A program made the translations under genes and the position numbers. From Pilaira anomala (taxonomy: Eukaryota; Mucoromycota; Mucoromycetes; Mucorales; Mucoraceae): 64,000 bases of DNA. This document shows, piece by piece, positions 43,434 through 52,888 of the stretch. Under the pieces are notes generated by a model. It was given only the letters and a program-made list of their open reading frames with translations. It was not told where the DNA came from and did no database searches. Numbering within the stretch: the first letter of the stretch is position 1; each line of letters starts with the position of its first letter. Location: contig JAIXMQ010000002.1 in NCBI GenBank assembly GCA_025716855.1, positions 558,001-622,000 of the forward strand, given 5' to 3'.

Positions 43434-45887
43434 TTATTCGGTTATATTGGCAGCAGCTTGTCTTTCATAAGCAATACGTTGAAATCTTGATAAATCTTGA
43501 ACAAATTTAATGCCGATAGGACTACGTTCAAGTCTACGGAATAATTCAATTGCTTGTTTCCGAATCTTTGGATTTGAATGAAATAAACCTGATCCAAGTG
43601 GTGATAAACCACCTTGATGTTGTGGCAAAAATGATAAAAACTATATGCAAATGTATGATTAAGTAAAAAATAAAAAAATAAAAAAACTTTATGTATATAT
43701 ATATACAAAAAGGCTACTTATTTTCTTTTTCTTACCTCAATCATTTGTCGATGTGTAATAATATTGTTTAAAAATGCTTCATAAATGGAAGAAACTTCTT
43801 GATCAGGTATTTGTCTTAATCTTTTTAATTTACTTATTTGTCTGTAAACATCTAATTTTTGTATGCACGAATTTTCGATCCGATGAGTAAATTCCATTTG
43901 ATAATATTTGTATGATATCGTTTGTCTCCATCCTTCAATACGTTGAGCATTTGCTTGTAATTCTCTTTTCATTGAAGCTTCATCTGCAAATACAGGCCCA
44001 TAACCTAAAGTCATACCTGGTACATTCCAAGCAATCTTTGTAGTATGATATACTTGTTCTTCATAAATAGCTGCTAAGCGAACAAATCGAAATACATAAT
44101 CTTGAAATTTCGCTCTAATAGATGTCTCTCCATAATGTGCTTGAATGGATGCCAAAACTTCATTCATAAATTCTACATCACTATCTTTCTTTTCATCTGA
44201 TATTTGTGGTTGTTGTCCATATCCATGTTGTTGATGAAGATGATGGTGAAGATTTTGTTGAGGAAAATGTTGTTGTTGTTGTTTATATTGTTGTGATGAC
44301 ATACTTGCACTACGACCTAATGAAAAGTTGGCAAATGTCGCTGCTGCTGCTGCTGCTGCATCTTCAGGGGACATGGATGTCTTTCTAGCTTTAACTGCAT
44401 CAATATCTTTACTAACTGTAATCTTTCCTGTATCAATGTTACATAGTACATCCCACCAACTTGTATGTTCTTCATAAGTTGGGTTGGTTACACCAGCAAT
44501 AAATCCAGGACTAAAAATTACACCCGTCAATAATAATAATAATTAAAAATTATGCAATTTTACCATTTTAATAAATCGTCTACACTGGTAAGATTTGTAT
44601 AAGGAAATGCTCGTTCTGTAAATCCTTTGAGTACAGTACCACATCCACTTCCAAGAGCACAAGCAGCCAAAACATAATTTGCAACTTCTCCTGAAGGATG
44701 CCCATAGCCAAGAAATACAATTCTCTTTTGAGTAAGTAACGCATTCAATAATAACATAATAGGATGTGTATAAGGTCCAGTACTATCTAAATGAGGATGA
44801 TGAGGATTCAATGATCCAGGACTATTCATATTTGGTGTAAATGTATTGATCAATTTAATCACAGAAAACTATAATTATATATCTGTCAAAATTTTGTGTG
44901 TGTGTGTGTGTGTGTGTTTTGTTATTTGTAATTTTATATAACTTACATCACCCACTTCCTCATTATTAACAGTCAATGGAATTTTAATAGGTAACTTGAT
45001 ACCTTCATATTCGATCTTTGTTTCAAAGAAATGTCGATCTTTTGTTAAGGCGGGTATCTTTTCCCGTACATTACCAGATGCCAAATCAATATATGTACCA
45101 CGTCTTAGTTTATTAAATTCAGTGTCCTCCATAATATTAATATCCTCTTCCACTTGTTGTTGTTCGGTAGATCCATCGTCAATAAACATTTCTTCAAACA
45201 TCGTTTTATTATCAGAAGCTCTTAAAATTTGTCGCTCGTGCCAGGTGAATTTAGGCATACGAGATAAATCCATTGAGTTCACTGCTTCATATAATGATTC
45301 TAAAATTTCCATAGATGGATTTTCGAAATAATTTTCCATAGCTAACAAAAGAACTGGCTATAATAATTAAACATTTTAGAATCGGTTACTTTTATCTTTG
45401 TGTGTAATACTTTTTTTTTTTTTTACTTTATAAATATGAAGGTATTGATGCCTTGTACAAATAGCCATTGCTTTCACTCTTGCACCTCTATAATAATGCT
45501 TTTAATATTTTTTTTCTTAGTCGATATGTATACATAATATACCTTCGAGCGGTAGCATCATGTTTGGTTCTAACCAAATTTAATACATAAAGTAAAGGCT
45601 TTTCTTCAGACTGTACTTGTTTAACAATATCTTGATCTGGATCAGGTGTTAATTGATTTAAGCAAAAAATAGTCCAATCTTCAGCACGCAAATGAGCTCC
45701 ATCAGGTAACATGAGTTCTGACAAGATACTGCAATAATACATTAACAAATTGACCAGTGCGACATGTTTAAACCACTTACTGTTCATCGGTGCCTGTTTC
45801 GTTGGGATATTGATACTTTAAAGAGGCTCCTTTATCAATGTCAAATTCTGCCAGCAGAATATATTGTACATGGTTATTTAATGTCAT
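43434..45887 (-). CDS. AFI1: AFI1-like polarity/DENN-type trafficking protein
   Basis: Large cytosolic protein of the Afi1/Mesa family, whose N-terminus docks the Arf3 GTPase and which carries a DENN-related SPA (stabilisation of polarity axis) region. Minus-strand exons are 45887..45781, 45728..45543, 45487..45427, 45357..44947, 44868..44564, 44510..43736 and 43640..43434 (683 residues). The N-terminal motif is [20 protein letters not shown], then [18 protein letters not shown]; both fit the Afi1 docking domain. The core has [20 protein letters not shown] (the DENN-like nucleotide-exchange region), [16 protein letters not shown] and WWDVLC. An Ala/Gln/His-rich insertion is present at about residues 410-460, and the C-terminus is helical. 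Orientation and introns are consistent through all joins. Confidence 0.85.
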
Positions 45888-47082
45888 TGAAGAGATGATG
45901 ATAATATAAAAAGAGGAAAAAGCAGAATAATTATATGAAATATTTTGGTACAACCAACCTTATTTTAAATTACAAACTGGGATTTTCATATTTAACTTCA
46001 GATCCTTAACAAAGGTTTAATTTCATATGTTTATCAAGTTGAAATGGTGTACTTGCTCTATTTAAATTATCTCTTTCATTTAAATATAAGCATTGTATTC
46101 AAGTATAATGTATCTATAGTCAACTTAGTTTTGTACCTAGAATCTATGCTACAAGGAGAGTATACATACATTACATGGCTTTCCAAATAAAGTTGAAACA
46201 ATAAAAAAAAGGGGGTATAATAGATAAATGTAAAAGTAGCATTCACTTAAAAAACAGAAAAGGAAGAAGTTACAAGCTTTTTTTTTTGTTCGTTTGTGTC
46301 ACATTTATGATTTATATTACTCGAGATCAGTATAAAAGACACGCCTTCTTAAGTTGGACATCTCTATGCCTACCCCACAGAGATATTATTTTAATTATTT
46401 CTCAAATTCACAATTTATGTTCCTATTTTATTTTTTCTAACCGGCAAAAAATGCTGGTTATTAATGAGTCGAACAAAATCTACCTCTTTTAATCTAAGTG
46501 TTAACACTAATATTTAGCTTCCTCTGATGCAATATCCAGCTATTAAATACGCTGTGCAGCTCATAAAGAAACCGTCTAGTTTTTTTTTAATGAAGTCTGT
46601 CAAGTATTGAACGATCTTCTTTGAAGACTTTTATCGGATTAACTATTTATCGATCGAATTTCATTATAGTAAGACTTGCAACGTGCATAATTAATTAAAT
46701 ATTAGATAACTATACCATAAAAGCATAGTGAATTAACTGAAGAGACTTCGTCAATTTTCCAATTTTAGGTGGCCCAAACTGGTGATATAAGGGCGACAAA
46801 TTTTTATTTTTAAGGTAGCTCCAAATCCTTTTTTTTAAGTGTGGGGGATTTTTCTTATTTAGCATGTGAACCCCACTCTTTTGACATTTTTTATGTAATA
46901 ATCATCTTAGTTTGGATTATAAACTATTACTACTTCATTTTCACACCCATTATGGGCCCACATGACGCCAACTAACTAAAGACGTCCTTTACTTATGACC
47001 CTATACGTGAAGTTTTTCAATATAAATATATCTCGCTCTCCTTTTTTTTTCTCTTCTTTACTCACTATCTACACTTATAAAG
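45888..47082. other. 1.2-kb divergent intergenic region
   Basis: Upstream region of AFI1 (minus) and of the aldehyde dehydrogenase gene (plus). AT-rich with no protein-like frame. A TATAAATA box at 47021-47028 fits the plus-strand gene. Confidence 0.45.
47021..47028 (+). promoter_or_regulatory. TATA-type box of the aldehyde dehydrogenase gene
   Basis: TATAAATA located 55 nt upstream of the ATG at 47083, followed by a pyrimidine-rich leader. Confidence 0.5.
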
Positions 47083-47677
47083 ATGTCACTTGATTACAAT
47101 ACTTTAGAGTCTATTGAAGATTATGTTACTTGCTTACGTGGAACGTATATAACAGGTAGATCAAGAGACAATTATGCACGAAAATTTTATATGGAACGTC
47201 TTTACTTTCTCGTCAAGGATAATGAAGAAAAGTTTTATATCGCATTAGCAAAAGATTTGAATAAATCAAGAGCAGATACTTTAGCGAGTGAAATCAGTCC
47301 CGTTTTGGAAGAATGTATCTATTTTTTAAAAGTAAGATTTATGCATTGTATACACAAGTGTACAAAAAAAAACTTATTATATGTAATACAATTTTAGAAT
47401 TATGATAAATTGATAAAGAACAAAAGAGTTAAAACTCGTCTTGCTGTTAATATGACAGATACTGCTTTTATTCGACGAGAAGCATTAGGTGTTGTTTTAA
47501 TTATTTGTATGTATAATAGACCACCCTCTCTTTATCACTGAAACATCTTTTATCTAAATAATGTGCATAATATATAGCTACATGGAACTTTCCTCTTCAA
47601 CTTTCACTAGTCCCTTTAGTAGGAGCTCTTGCTGCTGGTAACTGTGTAGTTCTAAAGGTAACTTATCTGTGTACAGA

Positions 47678-47745
<68 letters not shown>

Positions 47746-49179
47746 AAGATATATCTGATATCATAGCTCTCTGAGGTATCTGCTCATACTTCTGCTTTAA
47801 TTACTGAGCTTTTACCAAAGTATATGGATGCTTCCGTTTGCCGAGTTGTAAACGGAGGTGTAATCGAAACTCAACATCTCCTAAAACAAAAGTTTGATCA
47901 TATATTTTATACTGGAAATTTTCATGTTGGTAAATCAGTGATGGTAGCAGCTGCTCAACATTTGACACCTGTTACATTAGAGCTTGGCGGAAAATCGTAA
48001 ATAAATACTACACACACAAATATAATTTGTTTTCTATGTTAATCCCCCCTCTTTTTTTCTCTTCAGGCCTGCTATTGTTACAGAGGATGCTGATATGCAA
48101 ATTGTGGCAAATCGGATTGCTTATGGTAAATTTTTTAATGCTGGACAGGTATACAAAATATATTATGTCTTTACTTTCTTCTATTTTATTCTTACTTTTT
48201 TTTTGTATATCATATAGACCTGTGTTGGTGTAGATTATGTATTTGTACACAAGAGTAGACATGACGAATTTATAAAAGAGATTCAGAAGACATTAAAGAA
48301 ATGGTATGGTTCAGATCCACAAAAATCCAAGGATTATTGTCGTATAGTCAACCAAAGACATTTTGATCGTTTGATGTCTATAATCAATCACCGTCAAACA
48401 GGACAAGTTGTAGTTGGAGGTCAATCAGACCGTGATGATCGATATATTGCGCCTACAGTTATTACAAATGTTCGGTTTCATGATACTAGTTTAATGACAG
48501 ATGAAATTTTTGGCCCAATTCTACCTGTCATTACATATAACGATATTGAGGAACCGATGGGGTTGATTTCAAAACAGTAAGAAAACTAGTTATTATTTTA
48601 TTAGATAAAAACTCTTATCGATTATCTTTTTTAAGTGAACCTGCTCTAGCATTATATATTTTTACAAAAAAGAAGAGTCTCATCAATCAAGGTATATACG
48701 TATTTTTTTTTTAGAAAAAAAAAGATAAATGTATATTTCATGAAATTTAACTTGTTTTTCATAGTATTATCATTTACTAAATCAGGTGGGGTCACAATTA
48801 ATGATACTTTATTACATCAAACTGGCAAGTTTTATTTATTGTTAAATTTTACAAAAGATTAACTTAATTTAATCTTCAAATAGAGCATGGTCTACCATTT
48901 GGCGGTATAGGCGCTTCAGGCATGGGAAGTTATCATGGTGAAAAATCATTTGAAACTTTTTCACATGAACGTGCTATCTTAGCTAAAAATCAAACTATGG
49001 AATGGCTTGTTAAAGCAAGATATCCTCCTTCCTCAGCATTTAAAACTGCTTTATTAAGAGCTGCACTTCTTACAAATCCTGTTCGAGTTACTTATATTAT
49101 TTTCAAACGATCATTTAAAATAGCTACTCTCATCATTTTTATATTAGCTATTTTACTCAAAAGAACTCTAGTAGCTTAA
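47083..49179 (+). CDS. membrane-anchored fatty aldehyde dehydrogenase (class 3, Hfd1-like)
   Basis: Class 3 aldehyde dehydrogenase, oxidising long-chain aldehydes with NAD(P)+; yeast Hfd1 acts in sphingolipid breakdown and ubiquinone precursor formation. Nine exons: 47083..47331, 47398..47506, 47578..47657, 47767..47996, 48067..48148, 48218..48576, 48636..48691, 48765..48824 and 48884..49179 (506 residues). Motifs: [20 protein letters not shown] (cofactor site), [29 protein letters not shown] (general base Glu) and [10 protein letters not shown] (nucleophile Cys). [19 protein letters not shown] follows near the C-terminus. The last residues are hydrophobic ([19 protein letters not shown]), a tail anchor as in mammalian ALDH3A2. 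Intron 8 begins with GC rather than GT, and intron 3 contains a 59-nt A tract. Confidence 0.9.
47681..47739. repeat. 59-nt A tract inside an intron
   Basis: Uninterrupted run of A occupying more than half of intron 3 of the aldehyde dehydrogenase gene (47658-47766). The copy number may be inexact because such runs are hard to sequence. Confidence 0.95.
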
Positions 49180-49875
49180 AGGATGGCATATTAGGAGACT
49201 AGTAATCACACACACAGACAATAAAAATTCTTTATATTAACTTAAACCTATAACTCTTGCAAATTTAACATTGAAGAACCTCAAAAAAATAACATTTTGA
49301 TTTTCAAGTACTGCGAATTCAGGATAATTTGGGTAAAATTTTGTTTTAATTTTGGTCTCTGGCACTTGTAAATGTTTAACTTCAATGTAGTATTTTGTCT
49401 ACTAACAGGGTCTATGTATTCCTAATAGGATGCTCTTAATAAAAATATTTTCTGATAGATTTACATAATTTTTAAGTACAATATGAGGACTGGTGGAAGC
49501 TGAAATTATCTTTCATAAATATGTTATTTGAATACCCACCGAAGTATTATGTCTGGTTGAACGTCATATTCAAGTTTTTATTACATACTGTAACAATCCC
49601 GCATATTATTGCTGCTCTCTCCTCAACAGATTTTAATATATAGTACAAAACGTTCAGAAAACTGATCCTACAAATCAAATGGTCATAGACATTATCCTCG
49701 TCAAAGTCTGGAAAAAGGCCACTACAGGAGAAGCTCGTTTGACTCCACTCCTTTACTCGTTACTTCTGTCTATCTCGGATACTAGAAGATCTTGCTCAAT
49801 ATTACAATGCTTATATGAATCTCTTCATTTTTTTTCTTATCTTTCATCAAAAAAAAAAAAAAAAAAAAATGTTCT
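49180..49875. other. intergenic region
   Basis: 3' flank of the aldehyde dehydrogenase gene, up to the start of the duplicated unit. A plus-strand frame at 49679-49935 begins with VIDIILVKVWKKATTGEAR. It has some protein-like composition but no family resemblance and runs into the repeat, so it is not called as a gene. Confidence 0.35.
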
Positions 49876-50113
49876 CATAATACTATTCCAACTAGAAATG
49901 GTAGCTTGGACTAAAATTGAAATTATATATCTCTAGTATCTGTATTGAGAATATTAATTATTCTATGATATTTAGCTAACCACACATCTTCTCTACTTCT
50001 CACACTCGCAAATATAATAAAAAACCCGACTAACGATAGTTCGTTCCTTTAACTGATTAATTTGCTCCCGATGACAGTTTATAACAAAGGAATGTAAAAA
50101 AAAAAAAAAAGCT

Positions 50114-50120
50114 TATAAAA
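50114..50120 (+). promoter_or_regulatory. TATA-type box of the first secreted-protein gene
   Basis: TATAAAA 49 nt upstream of the ATG at 50163, conserved in the second copy at 55960. Confidence 0.55.
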
Positions 50121-50162
50121 GTAATGTTGAAAAAATCTTATTTCAACTCGTTTATCTATATC

Positions 50163-51041
50163 ATGGTTAAATATCAACCCATCTTTTTACTTTGTTTGGC
50201 CCATCTCAGTCATATTGCCTTTGGTGCTGCTGTTGCTAATACTGAAAACAATGTTCGAGCTTATCGCTATAAATCTGGTAAGTGCAACAACTTCTAAAAG
50301 AAACAGTGGATTAATTTTGTTTTTATAGATGGTTCCAAGATTGATATGCCCAGAAATTTTTTGAAGAGAGGAGGTGGAGACGATGATGATGATAGTGACG
50401 GTAATAAAGGATATGGAAAATGGGAAGTTGCCAATAAAGATTACAGAAAGTCTCAAGATGGTGGCCATCACTATTATGACGATTATGATGATAGTGATAA
50501 TGAATGGGACCATGAATGGTACAATAAATTTGGTTTCAAATCATATTATGATGGTAAGAGTTCAGATGAACAAGGGTGGACCAAGAACAAAGATTGGGAG
50601 AGCGAGATATTCAACGATGCCGATACTGCTAGTTGTCCTACCCTCGATACTACCACTATTACTACTATTGTAACTGTCCCTGGAGGAACTGCTACTTCTA
50701 CTGTTACTGAGCCTGGAGGAACTGCTACTTATACTGTTACTGAGCCTGGAGGAGCTGCTACTTATACTGTTACTGCGCCTGGGGAAACTGCTACTTCTAC
50801 TGTTACTGTCCCTGGAGGAACTGCAACTTATACTGTTACCGTACCTGGAGAAACCACTACTGCATTTGGAGAAACCCTAACCTTGACGACAACAGAATAT
50901 TCGAGTTGCTCTTCAATTGGTTTAACAAGCACTATTCTTACGACTACTATTACTACGAGTATTGTTGAAGTGCATGCGTTTTATAATAGACCACTTTTTA
51001 AAAATGGACATTATTTGAAAGGATTAAAACCCAGATTTTAA
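50163..51041 (+). CDS. secreted Thr-rich repeat protein, copy 1
   Basis: Exons 50163..50277 and 50329..51041 give 275 residues. No named family is recognised. Order: signal peptide (MVKYQPIFLLCLAHLSHIAF); a short pro-region ending in NFLKR, a good Kex2 dibasic site; an acidic Asp/Tyr/Gly/Trp-rich domain with WEVANK and FGFKSYYDG; one Cys in ASCPTLDTTT; then about five tandem 11-residue repeats of the form VPGGTATSTVT, followed by more Thr. The repeats resemble heavily O-glycosylated stalks of fungal wall proteins. The C-terminus (VEVHAFYNRPLFKNG onward) differs from copy 2 and lies past the end of the duplication, so it is probably new sequence read through from flanking DNA. Confidence 0.75.
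50676..50840 (+). repeat. 33-nt coding tandem repeat, five copies
   Basis: Units of 33 nt beginning gtccctggaggaactgct encode VPGGTATSTVT with changes to E/A at position 1 and E at position 4. The paralogue has a different number and order of units at 56521-56690. Confidence 0.85.
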
Positions 51042-51151
51042 AGCTTATAGAGCTTATTGCGATCGCAAGAAGTGCATTCAATGTAGTCAATGTTAAATAA
51101 AAAAAAGTTATAATGAAATGAGAAGTAGTTTACTTATAAAATATACACATA
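51042..51151. other. short gap between secreted-protein gene and transposase relic
   Basis: AT-rich 3' flank; nothing else is recognised. Confidence 0.4.
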
Positions 51152-51620
51152 TTATTGACTAAGACGAAGTTTTCTATGAGATTTTTGAATTTTAGAGAAT
51201 TGTTTAACGATTTCAAAAGCAGTTTCTGCATCTTTTTCTTGGCTGCAAGCTTCAATATATCTGAAACTTTTGCTAAAAAAACGTCGAATTAAAAGAGGTT
51301 CTTCTTTTGGGTCGCAAACGCTATCTAAGAAGGGATTTAAATATTTTTTTTTGAAAAGACTTGAAATTATGTAAACAATTTTGACAAGAAATTTTTTTGG
51401 CAGTACCCCAGTAACCATCAATCCAGTTACATTCACAATGGAAACGAGGATAAAGCTCAAATAAATGGCCAGCATTTTCAATTTTTTCTTGAAAAACTGA
51501 TCTTTGTTCTAAAAAGTCTTGTTGAAAACCAAGTAGATGAACACCACAACAATCATGATCCGCATTGGCAACATTATCACAAAATCTATTCTGGTCGTCA
51601 TAGATATACCTCTATCACGA
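51152..51620 (-). pseudogene. DDE-type transposase remnant (C-terminal part)
   Basis: Read on the minus strand, one frame gives HDCCGVHLLGFQQDFLEQRS, then EKIENAGHLFELYPRFHCEC, then NWIDGYWGTAKK and NCLHNFKSF. After a frameshift near the A run at about 51350, another frame gives PLLIRRFFSKSFRYIEA, then KSHRKLRLSQ and a stop. This order (AGH, FYPKFHCELNFIE, WG-x-K, NC-x-F, then R-x-x-RY-x-A and a final KSHR) is that of a widespread fungal DDE transposase family. The expected final Glu (NFIE) is Asp here, in NWID. The N-terminal part with the first catalytic Asp is not recognisable. It is dead: truncated and frameshifted. Confidence 0.72.
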
Positions 51621-51936
51621 AGGATGGATCTAATGTCTTTAAAATAAGTTTTTTTTTTTTAATATTTACCTCCAGGGAATGGCTTTTTAACAAGTTTAGT
51701 ATAAGCATTGATTTTATCAGATGTTTTCATATGCGAATTTGAATTCTTTCGGCTTCACAAAAATCATATGTCTTGGTTTCATAAAGATTTTGTAACTCTA
51801 TGTTCATGGTTTATATCAAATGTCTTGTGATAAAATCCTTTGCGTACAATAGAGAGTTGTGGGAGCTGGTTATTATTGTTGATACGGTTATCTGTTTCTA
51901 ACAATGGAAAAAAACAAGAGGTCTCGAAATGGAATA
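51621..51936. other. region upstream of the transposase relic
   Basis: On the minus strand there is a possible extra coding piece, MKTSDKINAYTKLVKKPFPG (51730..51671), just before a GT-like site; it may be part of the same dead element. No terminal repeat was found. Confidence 0.3.
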
Positions 51937-52109
51937 CAGTACCCGCTCTATATAAGGCCGTAAAAAATTTCAGACTTTTGCGGCCTTAAATCGTGTCATG
52001 GCCTTATTTATGCCTTGAAAAAAGTTAAAATAGGCAAAATATTCAGGAAATTGCGGCCTTAAATCGGAAATGGCCTTAAATCGAACGGCCTTAAATAGAG
52101 CGGGTACGG
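51937..52109. mobile_element. MITE-like element with TA target duplication
   Basis: 173-bp element. The left end is CAGTACCCGCTCTATATAAG and the right end, reverse-complemented, is CCGTACCCGCTCTATTTAAG; both continue into GCCG. The two ends match at about 20 of 22 positions. TA flanks the element on each side (51935-51936 and 52110-52111), the target duplication of Tc1/mariner-type elements. Inside, the motif GGCCTTAAATCG recurs several times, partly as internal inverted copies. There is no coding capacity, so it would need a transposase supplied elsewhere. Whether the dead transposase next door ever served it is unknown. Confidence 0.85.
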
Positions 52110-52770
52110 TAGAGACTTTCAGTTTAAAAAATGGTTTAACAATAATACATCATTGTGGTACCTTACGACGATTCGTTTCAAAAAAAAAAAAAAAAAAAAA
52201 AAAAAAAGACTTGCAGATCTAATTGTGATGCGTATTCAAAGTACCATAACACAGACGGTTGCATTTCGCTTTTATTTATTCTTATAAAATTATAACAGCA
52301 GCTACTATGTTGCAGCTCTCAAATGTAGAAAAAAGGCCGTTTGTATTTTCGTGTGTATATAGAAAGAATTTTATCTGCTAAAACTGCTTGTTTGGCGGAA
52401 ATTGAAACAATATGTGTCGATCAATGACACTGGTTTTTATCCAAAATCCAATAAAGCAATATATATATATATATATGATATTTTTGATAACACACAAGAT
52501 GAATATATCAATATAAGGAGGGAAAGTAATAATTTATTGAGAGAAAAAGAAATAAATAAAAGAAAAAAAAAGAGCGATATAAATAAAATAAAAAGAAATA
52601 AAGAGAGATATAAATAAAAAGTAAAAGTAAAAGTAAAATAGATAAAAATAAAAAAAAAGAGAGAGGAGAAAAAAAAAGAGAGAAGAGAAAAAAAAGAAAG
52701 AGAAAAAAAAAAAAGAGAAAAAAAAAAAAGAGATATAAAAAAGAAAGAGATAAAAAAAAGAAAGAGAGAG

Positions 52771-52811
<41 letters not shown>

Positions 52812-52888
52812 AGAGAGAGAAAAAGAGAGAGAAAAAAAGAGAGAGAGAAAAAAGAGAGAGAGAGAGAAAAAAGAGAGAGAGAGAGAAG
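52110..52888. other. intergenic DNA ending in a long GA-rich tract
   Basis: 52112-52490 is ordinary AT-rich DNA with a 27-nt A tract at 52180-52207. From about 52500 to 52887 the plus strand is almost wholly A and G (A runs, GAGA blocks and AAATAAAA-like units). The open frame at 52402-52617 is a by-product of this bias. Confidence 0.6.
52500..52887. repeat. about 390-bp homopurine (A/G) tract
   Basis: Long run of A and G with very few pyrimidines, including GA dinucleotide repeats and A runs up to about 38 nt (52769-52808). It lies immediately 3' of the Crypton coding relic. Confidence 0.85.

Larger units (their letters stand above)
49876..50963 (+). repeat. direct repeat, left copy (pairs with 55732-56811)
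   Basis: About 1.09 kb that recurs in the same orientation 5.86 kb downstream, covering upstream DNA, the TATA box, exon 1, the intron and most of exon 2 of a secreted-protein gene. Similarity begins at the shared ataatactattccaac and stops inside the 3' part of the gene. Confidence 0.92.

Noticed and set aside
52402..52617. 71-codon plus-strand frame
   Set aside because: Arises from the homopurine tract; Lys/Arg/Glu/Ile only.
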